Assembly (NCBI GenBank): GCA_029251065.1
Contig: JAQXEB010000247.1
Location: 1-35,748, forward strand
Direction of reading: 5' to 3'
Origin: Luminiphilus sp.
Lineage (GTDB): Bacteria > Pseudomonadota > Gammaproteobacteria > Pseudomonadales > Halieaceae
Length of the DNA: 35,748 bases
The position numbers and the translations under genes were made by a program. A model generated the notes under the pieces. The model did not search any database. It was given only the letters and a program-made list of their open reading frames with translations, and was not told where the DNA came from. How positions within the stretch are numbered: position 1 is the first letter of the stretch; each line of letters begins with the position of its first letter. Positions 14,495-23,146 of the stretch are shown here, in pieces.

Positions 14495-16464
14495 TACCTG
14501 AAGCCGGACAGCTGGCATTGATTATTGCGCTTTGCCTTGCGTCACTCCTTGCAGTCGTGCCGATGGTTGGCGCGTGGCAGGGTCAACGCTGGGCGATGAA
14601 TATGGCCCCCAGTCTTGCAGCCGGTCTTTTTGTATTTTTGACGATCGCTTTCCTGTGCCTGGTGGTGGTTTTTTTACAAGATGATTTTTCAGTCAAGGTC
14701 GTGGCGAGCAACTCGAACTCCTTGCTACCTCAGATCTACAAGTTTTCTGCGGTCTGGGGTAACCACGAGGGCTCGCTCTTACTCTGGGTCTGGATACTGG
14801 GTGCTTGGGCGTTGGCAGTATCGTTTGCCAGTCGCGGACTGCCGCTGGTGGTGCTGGCGCGCGTGCTCAGCATCCTTGGTGTGATCGGTGTTGGTTTTAT
14901 CGCCTTTTCGCTCTTCACATCGAATCCTTTTGAGCGATTACTTCCCGGCGTCGCTGCCGAGGGCAATGATCTAAATCCATTGCTACAGGATCCAGGGCTG
15001 ATTATTCATCCACCACTGCTTTACATGGGCTATGTGGGTTTAGCGGTTCCGTTTGCGTTCGCAGTGGCAGCACTACTGGGTGGGCGTTTGGACGCATCGT
15101 GGGCGCGGTGGTCACGTCCATGGACTAATGTTGCTTGGGCGTTTTTGACGCTGGGGATCATGCTTGGCAGTTGGTGGGCGTATTACGAATTAGGTTGGGG
15201 TGGCTGGTGGTTTTGGGATCCGGTTGAAAATGCATCCTTCATGCCTTGGCTGGTCGGGACAGCGCTTATCCACAGCCTGGCGGTAACCGAAAAACGCGGG
15301 CTGTTCAGGTCGTGGACCGTTCTTTTGGCAATATCCGCATTTTCACTGTCCTTACTCGGTACGTTTTTGGTGCGTTCAGGCGTGCTGACTTCCGTTCACG
15401 CGTTTGCCGCAGATCCCGAACGGGGACTCTTCATCTTGGTGTTTTTAGTCTTGGTGGTGGGCGGTTCGCTGACGCTCTTTGCATTCAGAGCGCCGTCGGT
15501 GGCAAGCCCGATTAGCTATGAGCTTGAGTCCCGCGAGTCCCTATTGTTAGTCAACAACCTCATTTTTGCGGTCTCGGCGATCGTTGTTTTACTCGGAACG
15601 TTGTTTCCGCTGTTAATGGACGCGCTCGGGCAAGGCAAGTACTCCGTTGGCCCCCCGTACTTCAACGCGGTTTTCGTGCCAGCCATGGCCTTAGTTGCGC
15701 CCTTTATGGCCGTGGGACCGATATCGCGATGGAAGCGTGACGAAGCCACGCGTTGGATCAGCGAACTTGGTTTTCCCGCCTTGATCTGTGTGATTGTCGC
15801 GATGGTGGTGCCTTACCTTGGTATCGGCCGACTCAACCTCTGGGCGTGCTTGGCTGTTTTGCTGTCGGGATGGGTCGTATCGGGACTAATTCGTGATCTT
15901 CAACAACGGACGCGCGGTGTGACGGATGTGCGAACCTTTATGAGGCGTCTTACGCCATCTTATGTGGGTATGTTGACCGCGCATTTTGGTTTTGCCCTCA
16001 CCCTTACCGGCGCTGTTTTTGTAACGCAGTTTAGTGCCGAACGTGATTTGCGAATGGAAGCGGGGGACAGTGTCGCGCTGAATAACTACAGGTTCACTCT
16101 TGAAGAGGTGACCGTGGTCGAGGGACCTAATTACAGTGCCGACCGAGGGATTTTTTCCGTTACTCTTGATGGAGAAATGTTCACAACAATGATGCCCGAA
16201 AAGCGGCGTTATGTGGCCAGCGGTCAGATTATGACCGAAGCGGCGATTGATGCGGGTGTGATGCGCGACCTGTACCTCGCACTCGGTGAGCCTTTGGGTG
16301 ATGGTGCTTGGTCGGTTCGAGTGCAGCACAAGCCCATGATTCGGTGGATTTGGTTTGGTGCCTTACTGATTGGGCTGGGCGGTCTGACCACGGCCCTGGA
16401 CCGTCGTTATCGTCGCGGTCGTCCCGCGACGGTGCCCCAGGAGACCCTCGGTCTTGCTTCTTAA
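14491..16464 (+). CDS. ccmF: Cytochrome c haem lyase subunit CcmF
   Basis: A 657-residue, many-helix membrane protein of normal CcmF length. The periplasmic WWD motif reads WGGWWFWDPVENASFMPW, and LLQDPGLIIHPPLLYMGY contains a conserved haem-ligand histidine. A C-terminal periplasmic domain (about residues 510-620, with FTLEEVTVVEGPNYSADRG) precedes the last helix. CcmF takes haem from CcmE and ligates it to the CXXCH motif of apocytochromes with CcmH and CcmI. The start is GTG, overlapping the ccmE stop. The 3' end overlaps ccmG by 11 bases. Confidence 0.96.
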   Translation: MIPEAGQLALIIALCLASLLAVVPMVGAWQGQRWAMNMAPSLAAGLFVFLTIAFLCLVVVFLQDDFSVKVVASNSNSLLPQIYKFSAVWGNHEGSLLLWVWILGAWALAVSFASRGLPLVVLARVLSILGVIGVGFIAFSLFTSNPFERLLPGVAAEGNDLNPLLQDPGLIIHPPLLYMGYVGLAVPFAFAVAALLGGRLDASWARWSRPWTNVAWAFLTLGIMLGSWWAYYELGWGGWWFWDPVENASFMPWLVGTALIHSLAVTEKRGLFRSWTVLLAISAFSLSLLGTFLVRSGVLTSVHAFAADPERGLFILVFLVLVVGGSLTLFAFRAPSVASPISYELESRESLLLVNNLIFAVSAIVVLLGTLFPLLMDALGQGKYSVGPPYFNAVFVPAMALVAPFMAVGPISRWKRDEATRWISELGFPALICVIVAMVVPYLGIGRLNLWACLAVLLSGWVVSGLIRDLQQRTRGVTDVRTFMRRLTPSYVGMLTAHFGFALTLTGAVFVTQFSAERDLRMEAGDSVALNNYRFTLEEVTVVEGPNYSADRGIFSVTLDGEMFTTMMPEKRRYVASGQIMTEAAIDAGVMRDLYLALGEPLGDGAWSVRVQHKPMIRWIWFGALLIGLGGLTTALDRRYRRGRPATVPQETLGLAS

Positions 16465-16972
16465 ACGCTTTCTGCCGCTAGCGGCGTTCGCTGCCTTGGT
16501 GCTCTTGCTGGTGCGCGGCTTGGCCCTCGATCCTACTGCTTTGCCTTCAGCTCGCGTGGGCCAGCCCTTACCTGAGTTTGATTTGCAGGTGTTGGGGGGC
16601 GAGTACCGTCGAAGCGCCGGTCAATGGCGGGGGCAGCCTGCGCTGCTCAATGTTTGGGCGACATGGTGTTTCTCTTGCCGCGTAGAGCATCCCTATCTCC
16701 TCGATTTAGCGGAGAACGGTGTGACGATCTACGGCCTTAACTACAAGGATGATCCGGTGAAAGCACTCACCTGGCTTCAGGAGTTGGGTAATCCCTACGC
16801 CGAAACGGTAGTGGATATTAACGGTGATTTTGGTTTTGATTTAGGGGTGTACGGCGCGCCAGAAACCTATGTCATTGACGCTGCGGGAACGGTGCAACAT
16901 CGGCACGTGGGTGTGGTCGATGAACGAGTTTGGACCGAACAGCTAGCACCCTTCTTCGAGGGTGGGTCATGA
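16454..16972 (+). CDS. ccmG: Membrane-anchored thiol-disulfide oxidoreductase CcmG/DsbE
   Basis: A 172-residue thioredoxin-fold protein with an N-terminal anchor (about residues 5-22). The active site is WCFSC (C72/C75) in LNVWATWCFSCRVEHPYL. E. coli CcmG has WCPTC, so the two inner residues differ. The cis-proline segment is YGAPETYV (P136), and NYKDD and LGNPYA are family hallmarks. CcmG reduces apocytochrome or CcmH disulfides before haem ligation. No ATG is available: the TTG at 16454 gives a proper N-terminus (MLLKRFLPLAAF) and overlaps the ccmF stop. A start a few codons later is possible. The stop overlaps ccmH as ATGA. Confidence 0.94.
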   Translation: MLLKRFLPLAAFAALVLLLVRGLALDPTALPSARVGQPLPEFDLQVLGGEYRRSAGQWRGQPALLNVWATWCFSCRVEHPYLLDLAENGVTIYGLNYKDDPVKALTWLQELGNPYAETVVDINGDFGFDLGVYGAPETYVIDAAGTVQHRHVGVVDERVWTEQLAPFFEGGS

Positions 16973-17433
16973 CATTATTCCGCTGGTTATTACTGAGCCT
17001 TGCGCTCTCCTCAGCTGCAGCATTGGGTGTCATTGAGACGTATGAGTTTAGTTCGCCCGCGCTTGAGGCGCGTTACAAGGCCTTGAGTCAGGAGCTTCGA
17101 TGCCCTAAGTGTCAAAATCAAAACATTGCCGATTCTAATGCGCCGATTTCGCGTGATTTGCGTGCGATCGTCCATGAAAAACTCGAGACGGGCGCTACCG
17201 ATAGTGAAATTATCGATTTTTTGGTTGATCGCTACGGCGAGTTTGTTCGATACCGTCCCGGGCTAGACCGCAATACCCTTTGGCTGTGGTCGGCGCCGCT
17301 GATTTTATTGTTAATGGCGGTGGCGGTTGTGCTGTTACAAATTCGGAGGGATCGTGCCAGTGCGATGTCGCCTGTTCAGCAGGCGCGTGCCGAGGCACTG
17401 CGCCAAAAGTTTCAGGACGAGGCGCAGCAGTGA
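16969..17433 (+). CDS. ccmH: Cytochrome c maturation protein CcmH (short form)
   Basis: A 154-residue protein with a signal peptide or helix (about 4-19), the LRCPKCQNQ redox motif (C45/C48) in a small helical domain, and a C-terminal helix (about 103-124, WLWSAPLILLLMAVAVVLLQI). This is the N-terminal half of the long E. coli CcmH; the other half is the separate ccmI here, as in Pseudomonas. It presents reduced apocytochrome to CcmF. I chose the ATG at 16969 over an in-frame start 13 codons upstream because it forms the ATGA overlap with ccmG and gives a clean signal sequence. Confidence 0.95.
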   Translation: MTLFRWLLLSLALSSAAALGVIETYEFSSPALEARYKALSQELRCPKCQNQNIADSNAPISRDLRAIVHEKLETGATDSEIIDFLVDRYGEFVRYRPGLDRNTLWLWSAPLILLLMAVAVVLLQIRRDRASAMSPVQQARAEALRQKFQDEAQQ

Positions 17434-18620
17434 GTGACTTAATGCTGATTACAGTAGGGCTTTGTGGGCTTGCAGCACTGTTCGTACTGGTACTTCCTCG
17501 GGTTTGGACGCGTCGTGTTGAAGGGGAGTCAGTGGATGATTGGCTGTCTGTGCGCCAAGCTGAAACCGACGATGTCTCTCTATTAACTGATGCCCAACTG
17601 AGAGCTTGGGATGATAAAGATCAAAAGGGTGACAATCTCGTGGTTCGTGGTGCGAGCCAGCGTTGGGGGTATCAAGTGGCACTTGCGTGTCTGCTTGTCG
17701 CCTTTACGGTGGCGATGTATGACCGACTGGGGGCCTATGAAGACGTGCAAATTGCGCGAGCTATCGCCAGCCTGGAATCAGCCACACCTGACGAGGTGAC
17801 GACGCTTATTACACGTATCGAGGCTCGATCCTCACAGCGCCCACAGAATTTGGACTACCACTCGTTACTTGGCGAATATTACATCGCAACGGGTAATGCG
17901 GTGGACGCGCTGCAAAACTTTGAGGCTATTTTAGCAGAGGCCCCTGATGCCCCGGACGTACTTGGGCGCGCGGCTCAGGCGGAATTTGTTGCTAACGGGC
18001 AAGTCCTGACGCCGAGGGCGCAGCAGCGAGCGGAGCAGGCCTTGGCTTCAGATCCAAGACAAAAATCGGCCTTGGCAACTCTGGCTATGGGCTCTTTTGG
18101 CGCAGGTCAATACCTTGAAGCCGTTGGGTACATGAGGGTGTTGCGCGATCTCGAAGTTCCGGGATCAGAGGCGTTTGAGTTAATGCGGTCGGCGATTGTT
18201 GAAGCCGAACGTCGCTTATCCGAGTCGGTGCAAGCCAGTGGATTACCGCAGTCTTCCGAATCCGCTACGAGCTCAGTGAAACTGGGTGTTACGGTTGAGT
18301 TGGAAGAGGGCTTGGTACCCGAGGCCTACCAGGGGCTGACGCTGTTCGTAATCGCGCGCCCAGCAGGTAGTCAGGTGCGAATGCCAACGGCGGTGTCCAA
18401 GCAAGAGGTGGTGACCTGGCCGGTGTCACTGAGTCTATCGGACGCAAACAGTATGGCAGGACAGGCCCTATCGTCACTGGAGCGTGTGGACTTGGAAGTT
18501 CAGTTGTCTAAAACGGGTCAGCCTGGGCTTTCAAATGCCTTGCTCACAGGCGCAGTGAGGGATATTTCTTTGATCGATTCTTCGAGCGTTGTCATGACTT
18601 TACGAGATAACGCGCAATAA
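17430..18620 (+). CDS. ccmI: Cytochrome c maturation protein CcmI (TPR)
   Basis: A 396-residue CcmI/CycH. Two membrane helices frame a cytoplasmic loop (about residues 4-25, LMLITVGLCGLAALFVLVLPR, and about 75-93, WGYQVALACLLVAFTVAMYDR). Tetratricopeptide-like repeats follow (about 120-260, for example YHSLLGEYYIATGNAVDALQNFEAIL), then a beta-rich C-terminal domain. The TPR part binds apocytochrome C-termini and delivers them to CcmF/H. The open frame begins 150 bases earlier inside ccmH, but the GTG at 17430 overlapping the ccmH stop (GTGA) gives the expected start MSDLMLITVG. It is the last gene of the ccm operon. Confidence 0.92.
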   Translation: MSDLMLITVGLCGLAALFVLVLPRVWTRRVEGESVDDWLSVRQAETDDVSLLTDAQLRAWDDKDQKGDNLVVRGASQRWGYQVALACLLVAFTVAMYDRLGAYEDVQIARAIASLESATPDEVTTLITRIEARSSQRPQNLDYHSLLGEYYIATGNAVDALQNFEAILAEAPDAPDVLGRAAQAEFVANGQVLTPRAQQRAEQALASDPRQKSALATLAMGSFGAGQYLEAVGYMRVLRDLEVPGSEAFELMRSAIVEAERRLSESVQASGLPQSSESATSSVKLGVTVELEEGLVPEAYQGLTLFVIARPAGSQVRMPTAVSKQEVVTWPVSLSLSDANSMAGQALSSLERVDLEVQLSKTGQPGLSNALLTGAVRDISLIDSSSVVMTLRDNAQ

Positions 18621-18658
18621 CCCTTATTTGTATATAGTGTTGGCAGATCTTTCTAGGT

Positions 18659-18678
18659 ACACTACATCTAGTGTTTTT
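18659..18678 (+). terminator. Weak terminator candidate after the ccm operon
   Basis: ACACTA (18659-18664) pairs with TAGTGT (18669-18674) around a CATC loop, and T residues run from 18674 to 18678. The 6-pair AT-rich stem is weak for an intrinsic terminator. A second copy of TAGTGTT at 18635-18641 can compete for the same ACACTA. The 102-base ccmI-smc gap (18621-18722) holds nothing else I can name confidently; TTGGCA at 18641-18646 might be a -35 for smc, but no good -10 follows. Confidence 0.35.
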
Positions 18679-18722
18679 GATGGGAAGACGGCCGCGATTG
18701 CCGCGCCGTAATTTGAGGGCTG

Positions 18723-21700
18723 ATGCGCTTAAAGTCTATTTCGCTTGCCGGGTTCAAATCGTTTGTAGACCCGACCAAAGTCACACTACCGAGCAACATG
18801 TGTGCGGTGGTGGGCCCCAACGGCTGTGGAAAATCCAATATCATTGACGCCGTCCGTTGGGTCATGGGTGAAAGCTCAGCTAAGACGCTTCGCGGCGAGT
18901 CCATGTCCGACGTTATTTTTAACGGGACCACCCACAGGCAGCCCGTTGGACAGGCCTCTATTGAGCTTCTGTTTGATAATTCGACCGGCAAGGTCGGCGG
19001 CGAATATGCGGCGTACAGTGAGATTTCGGTGCGACGGTTGGTTACACGCGAGGGCGCCTCAGACTACTTCCTGAACGGCAACAAGTGCCGCCGACGTGAT
19101 ATTACCGATCTTTTTTTAGGCACAGGCCTCGGACCTCGTAGTTACGCGATTATTGAGCAAGGGATGATTTCTCGCCTCATAGAGTCGCGCCCAGAGGATC
19201 TTCGCGTTTACATTGAAGAAGCCGCGGGCATTTCGAAATACAAAGAGCGTCGGCGCGAAACTGAAAACCGTATGCAGCGGACGCTGGATAATCTAGATCG
19301 TCTCACAGACTTACGTGAAGAGCTTGAGCGTAATTTAGGGCACTTGAAGCGTCAGGCACAGGCGGCCGAGCGTTACGCGTTATATAAGACGGAAGAGCGA
19401 GGACTGAAGGCTCAGTTGTTGGTGCTGCAGCGCCAAGTCCAAGCGAGTGTTGAAAGCCGTGCGCAGCGTGAGATTGACGAATTTGCGACTGAAAAAGAGC
19501 GCTATCAATCGGAGGTGTCGGCGTCTGTGGCTGATATCGAGTTATTGAGGCAAAACATTACTGAAGCGAATACTTCAACGGGCGAGCTTCAGGGTAGTTT
19601 TTATTCGCTCGGCAGCGAAGTGAGTCAGATCGAGCAGTCGATTAACTTTGCTAAACAACGTCGCGAGACATTGGCCAAGGACCTCGAACAAACCTTGCAA
19701 GGAAAACAGCGCGAGCTCGGACTGATGGACTCTGACAGTCAGCGTCTGAACGAGCTTTCCGAAGCGCTGACCTCCATCGAGCCGACACTGGCGCGCGAGC
19801 GCGAGGAAGTGGCGCGCGTTGATAAATCGCTTCAAGAAGCCGAAAAAATTGCGGCCACTGCGGACGGCGACTGGGACAGTTTCACGCAACGTGCCGCAGT
19901 GCCTCGCCAGCAGGTAGAGGTTCAGCAGGGGCGCCAGGCTAATGCGGAACGTAATTTAGTGACGTTAACTGAGCGGTTGTCGCGCATTGAGACTGAGCTT
20001 GAGCAGCTGAGTCAGGCTGCCGACGACCAGGATATTGACTCAATGAGTGACGCGCTGCAGGTCGCACAAGCGAGCGTTACCCGCGCCAGAGAAAATTTAG
20101 ACGATTTAAAAAATGCGTTGGGCGAATCCCGCGCCAAGCTCGAGACACTGCGTCAGCAGCAGGACGAGCTGCGCCGACAAGTACAGGCGCTCAGCGGGCA
20201 GCGAGCGTCGCTGGAGGCGTTGCAGTCTGATGCACGCGAAGAGAACGGTGGTCAGTCAGTGACTGATTGGCTTCGGGTGCAAGGTGTTGAAAAACATGGC
20301 CTTGTATTGGATGCGATTTCTGTCGATGCGGGCTACGAGGCAGCGGCTGATCTCGTTCTGGGCGATTGGCTCTCGGCGTTTCGCGCGGAGCTGGCCTCTT
20401 TCGATGCGCTGGATACAGAGCCGTCTTCGGGCCTGCGGTTGGTGGGGCTTTCAAGCGCGAGTCGTTCAACTGAACCGTCCATGCTGGCGCATTATCTAGA
20501 CGTTCCAGAGGCTGTCCAGCACGTGATCGCCGAGGTGCAGGTGGTTGAGGATTGGCGTACTGCTCTCGCGCAGCGCCCGACATTGTCTGATGGCGCATCG
20601 ATCGTATCAAAGGATGGACTGTGGGTGTCCAAGTATTGGATTCGCACTCGATCCGAGGCGGATGCCGAGCAGGGCATTATTGCGAGGCAAGCACGTTTAA
20701 GTGGCGTTATTGAGGCGTTCGACCGTGTGACCGCGGAGCTCAGTCGTACGGATGCGGCGATTTCAGAGCACCAAGCATTGCGCTCTGAAATTGAACAGTC
20801 AATTGATGCAGCGCAGGAATCAATGCAAGTGGCGCAGCACGACGCGAGTCGTTTGGACGCTCAAAAGCGGGCACTCTTAGCGCAACAGGAACAACGGCAA
20901 GCTCGAGAGGCGCAGTTGCGCCAAGACCTATCAGATCTAGAAGTGCGCGGCACAGAAGAGCGGGCGGTGATTGCTCAAGCGACCCAGATGCTCGGTCGCG
21001 CAAAAATTCAAGTGGAGTCGGATGAGTCGGTCCGAAGCGAGCTGGAGTCGGCGCGAGAAACTGCGCGTGAGCACGTGCGGCAGAGTCGTCAGGCGAAACA
21101 GCAGGCTGATGTTGCGCTCAACCGCAGCGAGGTGAGAAATCGCGAGTTACTTACCCAGCAAGCGGCGTTGCGTCAGTCCATTGAGCGTGCGAGACAACAG
21201 GTTGTAAGCTACGAGGAGCGAGAGGCCGCCATTCGTGGCGAGATGCCCACCGACGAAAACCCCGACCTTGAAGCACAGCAAGTACTGAGTCAGCTTCTCG
21301 AAAAGCGCTTGGGTGTTGAGGCGCAGCTTACTCAGGCGCGGCAGGGGTTGTCAGAGCTCGAAACGACTTTGCGCGATAAGGAGCAGGCCCGAATGAAGGC
21401 GGAGCAGTCCGTTGCCGGCGTGCAGACGCGCAGTGAGGGCGCTCGCCTTAAACTGGCTGAGACAGGCGTCCGTCTTGAGCAGATTGACAGGGCACTTGCT
21501 GAGCTTGACGCCGATGTGGCCGCTGTTGAAGCAGACTTGCCGGAGGATGCTGAGGAGACAGAGTGGCTGGTCCGTGTCGAACGTATTGGCGCCAAAATCC
21601 ATCGGCTTGGGCCGATAAACCTCGCAGCGATTGATGAAACAACGCGCGCCAAAGAGCGAAAAGAATACCTGGACGCGCAAGATAACGATCTGCGGACGGC

Positions 21701-22220
21701 GCTCGAGACGCTTCAAAACGCCATTAAAAAGATTGATAAGGAAACGCGCAGTCGCTTCAAGGATACCTTCGACACCGTTAACGCGGGCTTTAGTGAGCTG
21801 TTCCCCAAAGTGTTTGGTGGCGGGACAGCCTTTCTCGAGATGACGGGTGATGACCTCTTGGACACGGGCGTTTCAATTATGGCCCGACCACCGGGTAAGA
21901 AAAACAGCACCATTCATCTGCTGTCTGGCGGCGAAAAAGCGATGACCGCCATCGCGCTGGTGTTCTCTATTTTCCAGCTTAATCCGGCGCCGTTTTGCAT
22001 GCTTGATGAGGTGGATGCACCGTTAGATGACGCAAACGTTGGGCGTTATGCGCGTCTCGTGTCAGAAATGTCGAAGAAGGTGCAGTTTGTCTTTATCACG
22101 CACAATAAGATCACTATGGAAGCAGCTGAGCAATTGATGGGCGTTACCATGCATGAGCCTGGTGTCTCGAGATTAGTCACCGTTGACATCGAGGAAGCTG
22201 CACGACTCGCCGCGAGCTAA
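18723..22220 (+). CDS. smc: Chromosome segregation ATPase SMC
   Basis: A 1165-residue SMC of normal length. The N-terminal head has Walker A GPNGCGKS (31-38) in VVGPNGCGKSNIIDAVRWVM. Two long charged coiled-coil arms (about 170-510 and 650-1000) flank a central hinge (about 512-650). The C-terminal head has the signature LLSGGEKA (1066-1073) and Walker B FCMLDEVDAPLDD with D1095/E1096. SMC dimers with ScpAB load at parS and extrude DNA loops to compact and separate chromosomes. No scpA or scpB is adjacent. The hinge is short and poorly conserved to the eye, as in Pseudomonas SMC. zipA follows after 11 bases, the same order as in Pseudomonas. Confidence 0.97.
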   Translation: MRLKSISLAGFKSFVDPTKVTLPSNMCAVVGPNGCGKSNIIDAVRWVMGESSAKTLRGESMSDVIFNGTTHRQPVGQASIELLFDNSTGKVGGEYAAYSEISVRRLVTREGASDYFLNGNKCRRRDITDLFLGTGLGPRSYAIIEQGMISRLIESRPEDLRVYIEEAAGISKYKERRRETENRMQRTLDNLDRLTDLREELERNLGHLKRQAQAAERYALYKTEERGLKAQLLVLQRQVQASVESRAQREIDEFATEKERYQSEVSASVADIELLRQNITEANTSTGELQGSFYSLGSEVSQIEQSINFAKQRRETLAKDLEQTLQGKQRELGLMDSDSQRLNELSEALTSIEPTLAREREEVARVDKSLQEAEKIAATADGDWDSFTQRAAVPRQQVEVQQGRQANAERNLVTLTERLSRIETELEQLSQAADDQDIDSMSDALQVAQASVTRARENLDDLKNALGESRAKLETLRQQQDELRRQVQALSGQRASLEALQSDAREENGGQSVTDWLRVQGVEKHGLVLDAISVDAGYEAAADLVLGDWLSAFRAELASFDALDTEPSSGLRLVGLSSASRSTEPSMLAHYLDVPEAVQHVIAEVQVVEDWRTALAQRPTLSDGASIVSKDGLWVSKYWIRTRSEADAEQGIIARQARLSGVIEAFDRVTAELSRTDAAISEHQALRSEIEQSIDAAQESMQVAQHDASRLDAQKRALLAQQEQRQAREAQLRQDLSDLEVRGTEERAVIAQATQMLGRAKIQVESDESVRSELESARETAREHVRQSRQAKQQADVALNRSEVRNRELLTQQAALRQSIERARQQVVSYEEREAAIRGEMPTDENPDLEAQQVLSQLLEKRLGVEAQLTQARQGLSELETTLRDKEQARMKAEQSVAGVQTRSEGARLKLAETGVRLEQIDRALAELDADVAAVEADLPEDAEETEWLVRVERIGAKIHRLGPINLAAIDETTRAKERKEYLDAQDNDLRTALETLQNAIKKIDKETRSRFKDTFDTVNAGFSELFPKVFGGGTAFLEMTGDDLLDTGVSIMARPPGKKNSTIHLLSGGEKAMTAIALVFSIFQLNPAPFCMLDEVDAPLDDANVGRYARLVSEMSKKVQFVFITHNKITMEAAEQLMGVTMHEPGVSRLVTVDIEEAARLAAS

Positions 22221-22231
22221 GGAAAGAGGTG

Positions 22232-23146
22232 ATGCCTGATATCTTCCAAGCGTTGACCACAGAAGCGTTCGTCGCTGTGTTTATTATTTTTGCGTTGTGC
22301 GCGGCGCTCGTTGTGAGCTTTCGACGCAAACAGCGCAACGGTTACAAGATGAATGCGCGGGTTGTTAGAGAGGAAGCGCCGGTACCGGACTATCATGACC
22401 GAAGCTCGAGAGAGCTCCCCAATGGTGGCGCCCGGGCGGTTAGTCGACAGGAACCGACGTTCGGTGAGTATGTGGGTGATGCGTTATCGGACACAGGCGG
22501 GTCTTCACCGGTCAGCGACGAGAATCTCTTCGCTGTAGCTGAGAATGCGAAGCTCACGTCTGACGGGTCGCCTAGCACTGATGAATCGCTAGACGAATTG
22601 GAAGAGCATGAAGCTGACAGCCTTGTCGACCCAGGCACTCTAGATTGGCTCGACGAAATTGAAGCGATTCCAGCGACACAAGGTCAGGCGGCCGCACTGC
22701 CGCGTCATGAAGACGCGACCGTGTATTCGCTTAACGTTATGGCTCGCGCTGAGCAAGGCTTCGCCGGCGATGACGTGCTCAGGGTGCTTCTAGGCTGCGG
22801 TCTGCGTTTCGGCGACATGGATTTTTTTCACCTGAGTCAAGCGCAAGGCGGCCAACCCACGATTCAATTCAGCGTGGCCAATATGATGCAGCCCGGTGTC
22901 TTTGATCTTGAGGCGATGAATACACTGCAAACTAAAGGCTTGATGTTTTTTCTGACACTGCCTGGCCCTGAGGAAATGGTTAGGGCATTTGACTTGATGC
23001 TGGAGACAGCTCACACGGTAGCGCACAGTCTGGGCGGCGATGTTTATGATGAAACACGCAGCGTAATGACCAAGCAATATGTGGAAAGTCTTCGCCAATC
23101 GATTAGAGAATACGAAAATAAATCACGGGCTGAGAAACTCAGGTGA
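22232..23146 (+). CDS. zipA: Cell division protein ZipA
   Basis: A 304-residue ZipA. An N-terminal membrane helix (about 12-30, AFVAVFIIFALCAALVVSF) anchors it. A basic patch follows (RRKQRNGYK), then a long acidic linker (about 45-160), and a C-terminal FtsZ-binding domain (about 165-304) with FHLSQAQGG, QFSVANMMQPGVFDLEAM, LMFFLTLPGPEE and DETRSVMTKQYVESLRQSI. ZipA tethers FtsZ to the inner membrane early in septation. AGGA at 22220-22223 lies 8 bases before the ATG at 22232; a GTG one codon earlier is less well placed. The stop overlaps ligA (GTGA). Confidence 0.95.
   Translation: MPDIFQALTTEAFVAVFIIFALCAALVVSFRRKQRNGYKMNARVVREEAPVPDYHDRSSRELPNGGARAVSRQEPTFGEYVGDALSDTGGSSPVSDENLFAVAENAKLTSDGSPSTDESLDELEEHEADSLVDPGTLDWLDEIEAIPATQGQAAALPRHEDATVYSLNVMARAEQGFAGDDVLRVLLGCGLRFGDMDFFHLSQAQGGQPTIQFSVANMMQPGVFDLEAMNTLQTKGLMFFLTLPGPEEMVRAFDLMLETAHTVAHSLGGDVYDETRSVMTKQYVESLRQSIREYENKSRAEKLR

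Noticed and set aside
17280..17429. 50-codon upstream extension of ccmI
   Set aside because: It overlaps ccmH in another frame, and the GTG at 17430 gives the expected membrane-helix start.
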